A DNA stretch of 32,665 nt from Setaria digitata (Eukaryota; Nematoda; Chromadorea; Rhabditida; Setariidae), in contig RCAB01000612.1 in NCBI GenBank assembly GCA_003640385.1, positions 1 to 32,665 on the forward strand, read 5' to 3'. The position numbers and the translations under genes are program-made. This document shows, one piece after another, positions 1-12,400 of this stretch; the stretch's first letter is position 1; the number at the start of each line of letters is the position of its first letter. The notes under the pieces are model-generated. The model was not told the origin of the DNA, did no database searches, and was given only the letters and a program-made list of their open reading frames with translations.

Positions 1-86
1 TTGGGAGGGCGGGAGGGGGAGACCGGGTGTGGGGTGTTGGGAGGACGCGGAAGGCGGGGGAAGCGGGGGAGGGAGACATTTGAAAC
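1..86. other. G-rich GC-rich block at the window edge
   Basis: The first 86 bases are mostly G and A on the + strand with many runs of three or more Gs, against an AT-rich background everywhere else. The runs are spaced closely enough for G-quadruplexes. It lies upstream of the candidate trans-splice site, so promoter DNA is possible; an assembly edge effect is also possible. Confidence 0.6.
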
Positions 87-117
87 ACTTGTGATTTTGA
101 TTTCATCCATCTTCCTG

Positions 118-126
118 TTCTTTCAG
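118..126 (+). promoter_or_regulatory. Candidate trans-splice acceptor for the coiled-coil gene
   Basis: The pyrimidine-rich ttctttcag matches the nematode acceptor consensus and lies 66 bases before the candidate first ATG, with no donor needed upstream. A spliced-leader acceptor is the simplest reading, but an ordinary cis intron from further left is equally possible. Confidence 0.4.
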
Positions 127-192
127 TGTTGCTATTTTGTTATTTTCTCTTGAAAAAAAAAAGAAAAAAAAGCGATTTGTCAGTCTCATTGA

Positions 193-232
193 ATGCTGTG
201 CTCATCGTGGCTTGGTGCCGCTTTAAATAATG
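193..232 (+). CDS. Candidate first coding exon of the coiled-coil gene
   Basis: The ATG is directly preceded by an in-frame TGA, so it can only be a start. It encodes MLCSSWLGAALNN and ends with one spare base before a gtaaat donor. The next exon needs exactly one base from the left, so the phases agree. A strong acceptor (ttctttcag) lies 67 bases upstream and could receive a spliced leader. Only 13 codons support it, so chance is not excluded. Confidence 0.45.
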
Positions 233-3200
233 GTAAATTTTAATATTTCATTTTTATTCTTTCTTTTTTGTTTGTTTTGAAACATTATTGAACAAAAAAA
301 AAATTATATATTTTTGTTATAAAAAAAAAAAATATTTGCTTATAAAATGTATGAAGAAAATTTTGATAAACAAATATCATTTTCAGATAAAAAAAAGAAA
401 AACAAAAAATATGTGTTTGATGGTATGTTTTATACAAAGATTTGATAAAATATATTTTGATTTATTTATCAAAATTTTTATATAGTATCACAAATTTTTT
501 TTTTTTTTTTTTTTTAAAAATTCATCATACACATTTGATATATTTTTATTTATTTGATTTTTTTTTTCGTTTATTTCATAAGATTTGATGCATTTTTATT
601 TATTTAAATTTGATAAAACAAAAAGAAAAAATTATGCCCTATATCATGCAGGTATTTCAGTTTGATAAATGATAAAATTTAACATTAAAGCAGTCCGTTA
701 GAATTGTATTGAAACGTTGCTTTAGACGAAGTAATAATGTATGTTGTCTGTTTTAAATGCAAATTTTGTTGCACTGTGTTGTTTGAAAATGAAATGAAAC
801 GAGTAGTAAATATTTTCCAATTATAAATTTTCATGATTGAATGATTTCATATATAGTTCAACATGTCACACTCAAGTAAATATATTTATTTTAGCAACTA
901 AATTTAATGTGTATCGACAAACACATCGACCGTTTCCTAGAATCATTTGGTTATTAATTTTTAATTGCTTAAAAATTCACTAAAATATGAATACGCAAGA
1001 ATTTGATTGCAAACCAGTAATTTTTTCTTTTTTTTTTTACGAATGCAGTTTATCTTCTAACTGCAAGAAAATTCAAATTTTCTAATTCGATAATCCAAAA
1101 TAAAAGTCTTACATGAATAAATTTTAGCTACCACCTCAGTAGATATTTTTATTTAGCCGATTTACATGATTAATTCTAAAACTATTTCGTCACTGTTATC
1201 TTAACGAAATGATTAAAATTATTAAAATTATTAGCAGTAGCCTAGTTCAGGGCAATTTAATTCATTTAATTAAGTTAATCGATTTAATATTTCGATTGTC
1301 TCTTTGTTGGTTCTCATTCAGATCAGTCGGTTTAATATTGTGATTACATCTTTATTGGTTCACATTCAAGTTTAATTTTTGAATTTTTTTTTTTTTTCCA
1401 TGTTGGTCTAGTTAGGAATGAAAAATTTGAAAAGATTTGAAAACACTGGAATTTATCATAAAGATTCATCGGAGAAGATCGAATATTTGACAGTTTAAAT
1501 TATTTCTTCCTACTATTCCAGACAGATTTGTTGACTGATTAATTTCTTTTGTTTCTTAAAGAAAAAAAAAGAATCTAATTTTTTGGATTTCTTTCGAGTA
1601 ACATTTTTTTTTATAATTTATAATGATGGATATCAACAAGATATTTTTATTGCTTCCTTAATAATGTACTAAAATATCAAAATTAAATAAATCATATAAA
1701 TATTTAAAAAAATTGCTTATAGAATTATAGCAGACAACGACTGTTTTTTTCTTTTTTTTGAGTTTTAAATCTGTGCATATTTTTCTAAATGGCATTTTTT
1801 TAGACAAAATTTGATAGTAAGTGTGATGCAATTATTTTCTATGCATTATTAGTGTGTTAAAATTTTAAAAATTAAATTTAAAATTGGTTGATTAATTATA
1901 AGATAAAGTGGAAAAAAAAAGAAGAAAGAAAGAAAAAAAATAACGATTTATTTCAAGGTAAAATTAGCTTTAAAATTTGTTTCCATTCTTATTTTTTAGT
2001 CTTTTTTTAATTTATGGGAGGGAGGGGGAGAGAAAAGAAAAGGAAAGAAATGAGTTTTTTTTTTCCCAATCATTTTTATTTATTAATTTATATTTTAAGT
2101 ACGATTTCGACGACGTGAAAGCGTAAATGACGAGGTGAAATTTGGGATGCCATCGCGATGTCTTTCCACTCCTCAATCATTAAATCGAAGCATTCCATGT
2201 ACGTATGAAAGTAATCATTTTTCGCCTGTACGTTCCGCATCATATGTTGATGGTTCACCTGAGCCTAATTTATCAAGTAAATATTTTCATTTTATTTTTT
2301 CTAAAATTTATTATAAAATTAGCGAAAATTATCCATTTCTTTTTCTTCCAAAATTTATTTTAAACATATCGAAATTATTATATTCCGTATAAAATTGATT
2401 TAAATGATAGCACAATTTTCATTTGATCCAAAACACTAATTTTTTTTCCATTCAGATAAAAAATAATTTTACCGAACATACCAATTTTATAGTCTGTTTT
2501 AATAGGAAGCATACTTTTGATATTTTTCTTTTTCTTCCTTTTTTTTTTCTTTTTTGTTTAGGATTATTTTCAGAAGTAGGATAAGAAGTGTAAGCGTAAG
2601 CAAAAGCAAATGATAAATAATAAAAGCAATATGCATTTCCGTATTCTTGGTAATGTCACTCACTATCTGGGGATTTATTCCTTCTCTTGCTTATCTTTTT
2701 TATCTGTGGCTAATTCATTTACCCTTTTGGAACTAGCTTATCAGGAAATAGTGGAAAAAAGAATGAAGATGATGAAGTAATGACTGATAATGATTACACT
2801 GATATTAATGGTGATAGTAATTGGCAGAAACAGAAAGAAATTGAGGATGATAACCATAATCCTTACTTAGTTTTTCCTTAACCGGGCTTTCCTCTTTCTT
2901 CCTTTTGATGCTCATGCACTTTGTTACTTTCATAAAATAGAAAATGGTGGATAGTCCTAATAATAAATAATACCTTATTTGATATCTAAGTGATAATATC
3001 TTGAATTATTCGATTTAAGTCCCATTCAGTAGCAAAAATTTTTTCTCCATTTTCTGTTATCCAATGAATTCTTTGTGGAGAGGAAAATTTTTTAAATCGA
3101 TAAATTATTTTAATTTTTCTTCAATATATTGAATATTTTTACTGCTAAGGTCGTACTCGTACAGCCGTTGTTGGTCCAAATACAGTGCATCGAAATCGAG

Positions 3201-3433
3201 AAGGATCATCCTATGATTATGGTTCTGTAACTGATGAAAGAGGTATAATTATAATTACACTTTTATCTTTTTTTTTACTTCAAAATTTCAAAAAAAAAAA
3301 AACTTTTTTCTTAGCTGTTTTCTACTGTTTTTCTTTTTGAAGAAATGGAAAAGAAAACATTCAAAATGATATAGTAAATGGAATATTTATCCTCTTGTGC
3401 TTGCTTAAATTTCTTTCCTGTATGTAAATATTA

Positions 3434-3466
<33 letters not shown>

Positions 3467-6400
3467 CAATTGAAATGGCCTAATAAATGGATTGCTTGTA
3501 CTGCTATAACTTGAATTTTCTTTCCTAAAAGCAAATATTTGATTTTGAAAGAAAAATCAGTTTATATTTTTGATATTTTTTTCTTTTAATTCAAATTTGA
3601 AACTTATTTTTTATATTTCGAATGATTTTTGATGATAAACAAAAACAAAAAAAAAAATTGATGAGAAAAAATAACGTTAATAATGACTTGATTTTTGGTA
3701 TTTTAATCGGAATTGTAATTTTAATCGTTTTGGGCACCAAAGGAATTTCACTTTTTTTTTTTTTTTTTTAAGATTTTTGAAAACTCGTAGTACGAAATTT
3801 TTGCGTTCGTATATAACATCACAATTTTCTCATATTTTTCTTTTTCTTTTTTGTGCTACCTTTTTTCCTTTTTAGTTATTCGAAAGAATGATAGATAGGA
3901 AGATTGAAAAGAATGATGAAAGTTGGTGCTATGTCTCTCTTTGAAATTTTATGTAATAATATAATTTGTTGATTCTACGAACGAAACACTTTTTAGGAAG
4001 ATAAAAAAAATTTTCAAATTGAAGATAGGGATGAATGCATAATAAGATATGAAATTTAGTTAAATTTAAGTGGCGAAATTAATTATTGCTTATTACTCCG
4101 TAAATAGCCGAAATATTACTATTGCCGGCATCTTTTATCTTTTTTTTTTCTGTTGTTTTATGATCCTGATTATTTTTTTTTCTGTCTTTTTCATATTTCA
4201 AGCACTTAAATTGCAATTAATTCAACTGAATCATTTATGATTACATTACTCTTAAATAGGCAGTTTAATGGACCTATAACTTCCACCAAATTGTGCAGTT
4301 TAATTTATCATTATTATTTCCATCCATTAAAAAAGTTTTAAAACTGAAACACATATCTCATTCAAACATAATATTGCTTAGCAATTTTTTTTTCCTTTCT
4401 CTCCAAACATTTTGAAATTCAACTATAAAATGAGCATAAAAGAAAAAAAAAAACATTGAAATTCATGCTTGTACGCAGTTTTTTAATGTAATATTACCCA
4501 ATTATAATTTTTATTAGCGGAATATTTTAAAATTCATCTATTATTTATGTATATTTTTTTTCTGTTAGAAAAAGAGGGAAAAGTTATAGTCCAAAAGAGA
4601 AAAAGAAAATGAACGTTTTATTTAATACAGTTTGCTGATTTTTTTTATTCCTTTATTTTTTATTTTTTTGATTCATACTATGTCCTTTTTTTAGGTGATA
4701 TACGAGCATACTGCAGCAGTGATATCACTCGAGCATATACATCACCACCAACACCAATATCACGATACGATTGTGGTGATCCACCACCTTATTACAGTCA
4801 TCGACGAAACACTCAACCGGAAGATGGTATGAATTTTTAAATTTGTTAGGCTTGCTGAAAGTTAATTTTCTTTTTTAATTTAAATTTCCTATAAATTAAA
4901 CTGTTTTCATCCAGTGCTACTGTTCGAGGAATTTACGAATAATTATTAGTTAGTTTTATAAAAGTCGAATCATTGGAGAACAAAGAAGAAATGAATAATT
5001 CAGAATTTTTGGACTTTTCTTTTTTTGATGGTTAGAATTTTTATGAATTAGCTTGAGCGAAACTTCCCTGAAAGATAATAATTGCTTTTTCTTTTTCTTC
5101 AATACGTAATATTTCCTTATACTACTATTTAATCAAAAATTTCGTCTATCTTTTTTCTGTCCAGTAGTTGAGTATTTCTCAAGTCTTTTTTTTTTTNATA
5201 CTACTATTTAATCAAAAATTTCGTCTATCTTTTTTCTGTCCAGTACTTGAGTATTTCTCAAGTCTTTTTTTTTTTTTTTTTTTGGAAATATTTGTATCGA
5301 CATTATCAAATGATTGCTAAAAACTGTCAAATTTTCTGATGTAAATTTGTAAGTACTTAGGATGCATCTTAAAAAAGATAGTTGAATTATATTTGTTCAG
5401 AAAAGTGATGCGATTTGAAGTACTCAGTTCTGCTCTTCTTTTTTCTTTTTGAATATTATCTTTTTTTGAATTTTTTCATTTTGGAGTATCATGATTGTTT
5501 GTAAAAGTGCTCAACACAAGGTGTTAAAATGAAGAGAATGGAAGAACAAGTCATATATTTAAAAAAAAAAACTATTCCTGTAAAGTGAGTAAAAATCTAG
5601 CTCTTCTTTTAATTATTTATTATTCTCAAATAATTTTTAAAAATTAAATTTCCATGACAGCAGTACTTTTTTCAAAAATATTTTTGAGTACTTTCTTCTC
5701 CCGGTTTCAAACACTTTTAACAGTTGTAAAATATATATTACAGCTTTTTTTTTAATCTCATTTTTCAAAAAGTTTTTATTCCAAAATTTTGTTGAATCAT
5801 GAGGAAGTTGAAGTAAAAGTTCATTTCGGGCGATTTTAAAATCAAATTGTTTGTATTAATGGTCTTGTATTAATAATGTTTGATATCAATTGGATTCTGT
5901 AATCATTCGGCTGGGTGGGAGTTAAGGAAAAAGACGAAACTTATGAAGATAACCGAATAAAAACGATAATTCCAATTATTCAAAGGAAATAAAGTAATGG
6001 TATTGTTGCTGTAATGATAAGGATGATAATTGGAAAAGAGAAATAAATGGTAAAGAACGGCAGAACTACAAATCATTAAATGTGAGTAAGACACAAATAA
6101 TTGTTTGTTTAAAAGTTAAAGATAAATTATCAAGATATCATAACGGTATACTGATGTATATCAAACGGTGATGATGATATATATGTTATGTAAGTAATTA
6201 TCAGTTGATAATAATAAGTAATTATCATTAAATTATTGTTATTATGCATATATAATAGCAGTAATTTTCCATTTGTTTAAAAGAATACTCTTGATAACGA
6301 TAAAAANTAAGTAATTATCATTAAATTATTGTTATTATACATATATAATAACAGTAATTTTCCATTTGTTTAAAAGAATACTCTTGATAACGATAAAAAT

Positions 6401-9400
6401 GATAAGATAAACAAACAGTTCTGGAAATCATTAAATGTAAGAGTAATAAGTTGAAAATGCTTCGATAAAATTTCACAATTATATCTTTTATTGATTTTAT
6501 CGTGGAATATACGATTTATCTGCATTATATATTGTTCAATAAAATACTAAAAAAATATAACCCACCCTCCTCATCGTTATGGAATTTAATTTCTTATTGT
6601 TTAAAATTAGGTCAAGATTTGATGAGTGCATTATGAATGAGAAAAAAAAAAGTATTAATTTTTTTTTTTGCTTAATAGTAACGCTGATGAGAAAATCTTT
6701 AAAACTTCTTTATAATCTACTGTTTAGATTTATTGGTAATTTTTAAACGTACATTTATTTCCCTTTCACTTGCTCTTTATTTCTCTTTCTGGTTATGGTT
6801 TAATAAATGAAAATAAGATAAGATCTAATTAGTAAATTTTTCCTTTCTGTTTCATTTTCGGAGACTGTTAAAGTTTCAATTTTCCTCTCATTTTCCTCTC
6901 ACTTATATTTCATATTTTTATTGCTGTATTTCTCTAATGAAGAGAACTGCAATGTAATATATATGTACTATTTATGTGGAATATATTGGGAATTTAGTGG
7001 AAAAAAGAATTGCTTATTTTGCAAAAAAATATATCTAAATTATAAAAGTGTATAATTTATTCTTGTTTTGCACAAACCTCCGACAATTTTTGGCAAAATC
7101 ACGGTCCAAAGTAAGTAAGTTTTTCCTCTTTCCTTTTTTTAATAAAAACATTTTAGAGATTAGTTTATCAGTTAGTTGTCCATCGGTTGACGCTTCAGTA
7201 TTGAAATTTTTTCCGCGTCGTCTTTTTTGAAGTTTTTAGTAAATGGGAACTTTGGTGGGGTTTTTTGATATGATAATAATGATGTAGTTTGCGTTAGCAA
7301 AAAAAAATTAAAATGATTAGTGATAAAAAATGCTAGTAATATAATATATTGATAATGACGACAGTATTCTTATCTTTTATTGACAGAAATAATATTATTT
7401 CAAAAAAAAAAAAACTGATAATAGTGACAGCGTCAATCAAATGAATTAGTATGGCTAGTGATAACAGCGGTGATTAATGCTAATAGCAGTGATATGATAT
7501 GATACTGATTTTTATAGCTAGGTGTATTTCGAAATTCCCAATATATATATATATATATATACTGCTTGATGAAACAAATCCAGGAATAATTAGGTATGAA
7601 ATTGATTTTACTTATATAAAATTTTTAATTAATAGATTTAAAAAAAGAAAATAAAACGGAAATTATTTTTTCAAATTTTTTATTTCCCCTAAAAGTTCCT
7701 TCCTCATTATTATTTTGCTTCATAAAGTTTATAAATGTTTGCTTAATGAAAGTTTCATTGAAAAAAAAAAAAGATGAATAAATGATAAACAACAGGCAAG
7801 TGTCATTTTTAATTTTTGTTATTTATATTTGATTTAATTTTTATGGATGTTTTGTTTATAGCTAAATTTCCACATACACTTCATTAAAAGTTTCATAGTT
7901 TCACTTGCAATTTTTCGATTAACTTTTTTTTCCTTTTTTGTCCTGTCAGCCAAACCAATCATTTAATTTTGAGATTCATCCATGTTGTCAATTTAATTTT
8001 GGCATTTTCATTTTAGGACTAATTCTCACTTACTCTCGCTCTCCCTCTCTCTTGCAAGCATTCCATTTAATCAATTGTTGAACTTATTCCCTTTGTTAAT
8101 GAAAATAGAAAGAAAGGAAGGAAAAAAGAATTGATTACATTTTAGGATGAATATGAATTTCTACAATCAGTCATTTTGATCATTCCATTTCTCTTGGCTA
8201 AATAAGTTTCTCTCCTTCAACCTCTTCCATTACTTCTTGATTGAATTATTTCATTCATCCATTTTGGGAATTGATTTTTGCAAATCATTAATTTGAAGGA
8301 TTGTCTAAAAGGATGGTAGCACTATTTCATTAGCTTCCCAAACCATCCAACATATCCATCGATTCTTTTCATTTCCATATGATGGTAACTGCTCATCTGT
8401 TTTTCCATCTTATATATATAGCTAAATGATTGTGCTGATGACAACTGCTTCAATCCAGAAAGAGAGAGAGAGAGAGAGGGAGGGAGAAAGAGAGAGAGAG
8501 AGAGAGAGTGAAAATTGAATTGAATTATTAGTGTTGAAGGAATACAACGAGATGAAAAGCATTTTAGACAGTTAGTAAAAGCCTCAAGTATTTGAATGTA
8601 TATATGTTTATATGCATCCAAATAAGGCTTCATTGCCTAATTTGCTTTCTTATTCAAACAATTCAGTATTCTCTCCCATTTCGCTTTTGTATACTCGTTT
8701 CTGAATAAAGTTCATTGCTTCTCCTTTTTTTTTTGCTCCTGCACATATTCGAGGGCGTATTGTTTATTGTTATCACTGTTACTGCTGTCATTATTGCAAT
8801 TTGTTATTGTTGTTGTTGGTGTTTCATTGCTATTGTTGTGATTTGTGTCGTTATTGCTATTGATGTTGTTTCTGTTCTGTTGTTATTATTGTTTCTTGTT
8901 AATTGCTGTTGGTGTATTTCATGTTCTTTTCATAGTGGCTGTTATTGTTGTTGTTGTTATTGCCGTTATGGCTATCATTTTCGCTATTATATTAATTATC
9001 TTATTGATGCTTTAGTTTCTTCCCATGTCTGTTTGACTATTTTTGACAACTATTTTGCATTTTTATTACTTTCAGCAAACAGTTCTACTCAAAAATAGTT
9101 AATCTGAAAATTTAATGTTTTCTTTGTTCTGAAATAATTCCAGTTCAATGTTTGGTAATTTTTCTATCCTTTTTTTTTTTTTTTTTTTCTTTTTTTTAGG
9201 GAAAGGGCAAGCTAAATTAATTTTTCTTCAGCTTAAATGTTTAACTTCAATTTTACTATGCTAATGTCCAACTTGAGAATCGTTTTTTTTTTTTGTTTTT
9301 AATATACCTCTAAATAAGTTATATTACTTTTTTTTTTTTTAACTTCAGCTTTCCCTGAATTATTTAAGTAAATAAAGTATCAGATAAGGAAAAAGCTACG

Positions 9401-12400
9401 ATATGAATTAAGGGATTAACGGATGTAGGAATCAAATATATAATTTATGTTTATTAGATTATTAAGCTGGTGTATGTAATCTCGCGGGACAATTAAGATT
9501 TACTCATCTTTACTCAGTTACTGATTTTTGTGCTTAAATTTGTGTCAGTGTTAGTCATAAAAAAAAAAAGAATTATTAGTATTTAATATTAATAAATGAA
9601 TGAATCCAATTCTTTTTGGATTCCATTTAAATTCGATTTATGTTGATCTTGTGGTCATACCTTAATTTTTTTCCCTCGTTTAATATAATTGATATATTTA
9701 TGAACTGATTTGATTGAATTGGCAATTATTGAATGAATTGGAAGCTTTTGTTAAAAATTGTTTCTGTACTAGTTGATCTCTCTATTCATATTAACAGCTA
9801 ATGGGATTAATAATTTTTGATAAGTATTTATTCAGTACATATTTAATACTTAGTTGCTCAGTTATCGAAATAAGGAAAAAGCCAAGATATGAATTAAAAG
9901 ATTAATTGATGTAGGAATCAAATATAGTGAATTTATCAGATACAGAAAAGAAAATTGTGATACGGGAAATTAGCAACGATGATATTAAAGGAAAATCCTG
10001 GAAAAAAGATCTTGAGCTGTTCCGTTTATTCGTTTAATTTTATATATATATATAAATATATATAAAATTAAATATATATACAACAGTTATATGTAATATA
10101 TATTTATTACATATATATATATATATGTAATAAATATATATTACATATAATTGTTGTGGATGAATTCGAGCCATGTTAATTTATACACTAGTTTTTTTTT
10201 TTTTTTTTTTTCTTACATAGAAAAATTAGCTTTCTGATATTTTCAGGTCTATTATATCCACTTTGTTCAACACCATTATCTCGTAGCCCACGTTGTGATT
10301 TTTCACAAGGTGGTTCAACAACTGATTGTTCAATGTTACCTCGTACCAATCGTTCACGTGAATTACGAATTACGCCTACGCCATCATCACTGATAATGCG
10401 TACAACAGATGGTACTAATTGTAATACAGTTCCAGTACCATCACCATCATCATCAGCATCAGTGAAACATGGGATTGGTATTTGTGCTACGTAGGTTTAT
10501 TGCAGTATTAAAATAATTTATTTTTCGTCTTTAATCGAAAAAGAAAAATTATTAGATGTAATGGTTGGTTCCTTTTTTTCCTGAAATATTTCTTATTATT
10601 CTCTTACATGAATCATTAGTTAATATTCTCTTTAATAATGGTAAGTATTATTTTTCTGTGCTAGCAATAGTTTTACCATAGCCTATTCACCGTTTCTTAA
10701 TTAATGTTGAATTATACGAATAAAAATTTTACCATTACTTCGCTAATATTTAATTTTGATAGCAATAATTTTATTACGCTTTAAATTATTTATAGGTGTC
10801 TTATCATTCATTAATTATACCTATAACTCTACTGTTTGTTGGTGAAGGGAAATTACTGAAAGGTGTAAAAAACAGCAGGATAAATCGTTAAGAAAATCCT
10901 AAAGTACCAATCAATCATTTCTGTTTTTTTTTTTTTTTTTTTTTGCAAAAAATTCGTCTTCTTTTTCTTCTTTTCTTTTTTCTATGTTATTATAATTTCT
11001 GAGCTTCTCTTTTTTTTTTTTTTTTTTTTTGCTTCATTCTGTTAGCTTTTACATATATCGTTTTTAGTTTTGGAAACAATAACAATTTTTCCCCTGAAAT
11101 TTCACCTTTTATTTTATAATTTTTCATCTTTCTTTTATTTCTCCTCGTACATCTGATATATATATATATATATATTTCCTTAAATTTATGTCGATTCATC
11201 AAAATTGTTGAAAGGATTTTTGCTTGACACAGAAAAATAAAGGTTTCTTTTTTTTTTCCTACAGTTTTTATTTTACTTCATAATATTAAATGCTGATGAT
11301 GATAATTGGTGATTAATATTTGAAATATATTCATTATAGAAATTAGAAGTGAAGGAAATTTTTTTAGAACTAAATAGAATTTCTGATTTATTTTTTACAA
11401 AAATAAATAAATAATAATTCTTTTTTTTACCAAATAAAATATCATTTTTATCTTTTTTTCTGTTAAAATATTAAGCAACGAGTTATTAGTAATTTTTTTT
11501 TATGCCTCCTTAGGCATCAGTTCATTTCACATTTTCTTTTTGAATTTTTTAATCTCAAATTCCTAACTGATTAGTTAGCTAGTTATCTGTCAGTTCCTCG
11601 CGGTCTTTTTTTTCCAACCAATGACTCGCCATTTTTCGACTTGGTGATCATTTTCTCAACTGTCATTTGTGCTATTATTATCTATCTAATTCTTTTCATT
11701 TGTTTAATCCATTTAATTCTCACTGATTATTATTTCACTCTTTCTTTTCAGTCGGTCCATTTATTTCACTTATCATTTTCTCGTCTTTGCGTTTTCCCAT
11801 TCCTATCATTTAAGGTTTTTTTTTTTTCCTTTTTTATGGATTTAAAATGACTTTTTTCTTGCAAAAAAAACTTTTGTTTCATTGATTCTTTCATTTTTAT
11901 GACAGTAAAATCTTTTTTGAATTAAAATATTATTAGGTATGCTTGGAGAAAATTACTATTATGTTAATTACAGAATATGTTTTATAAAAATTGCATTATA
12001 AATGAATTTATCGATTCAATTTCCAAAATTTGCATCATCTCTGGCAATCGGTTCATTTTCCATTTTCTTGTGATTTCCATTTGAAAGCTATGGATTTTTT
12101 AGAATACTTTTTTATGACTTAATTTGGTCATTTCAAGTTAGAATATAATAAAAAAAAATTTGTGATATGCATATATATGTATTTCTTTTTTTTTTTTTTT
12201 TTTGTGAATTCATTTATTTTTATTGAGTAGTTGCTTTCTTTCTGAAGATTAATTTTTTTTTTAAAAGCTGGTTGTTTAAAGCGGAAAATAAGTTTTAAAC
12301 GCAAGATTTGCAATACTGTTTTGCTTTAGAATCAAAAATTTCAGAATTTAATTTGATTTTTTGTTTCATTTTATAGTTCGTTTCGTGTACATGGTGCTCC

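Larger units (their letters stand above)
2277..4694 (+). other. Introns 2 and 3 of the coiled-coil gene
   Basis: Two introns flanking exon 3, AT-rich, with a 29-base A run at 3437-3465. A candidate alternative exon lies at 2745-2881 and is listed separately. Nothing else is supported. Confidence 0.6.
4827..10246 (+). other. Large intron 4 of the coiled-coil gene (5.4 kb)
   Basis: No exon is seen. It carries two N-marked duplicated joins, a short AT microsatellite (7541-7561), a GA microsatellite (8459-8509), degenerate triplet-repeat stretches, a dispersed 60-bp repeat pair and two adjacent hairpins near its 3' end. Confidence 0.7.

Noticed and set aside
288..485. 65-codon open frame near the left end
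   Set aside because: Lys/Ile/Phe-rich translation of A and T runs; typical AT-rich noise.
7048..7230. 60-codon open frame in the large intron, + strand
   Set aside because: No good acceptor or donor in a phase compatible with exons 4 and 5; Phe/Ser-rich composition like other intron noise.
8322..8633. 103-codon open frame, - strand
   Set aside because: Its core is the translation of the GA microsatellite (a Ser-Leu run); the flanks look like intron.
8640..8760. Possible promoter of a nested gene in the large intron
   Set aside because: Only generic T-rich sequence; no downstream coding region.
8715..9098. 127-codon open frame, + strand, rich in Leu, Val, Ile, Cys
   Set aside because: It arises from degenerate gtt/att triplet repeats inside the large intron; composition is repetitive and there is no splice or start context.
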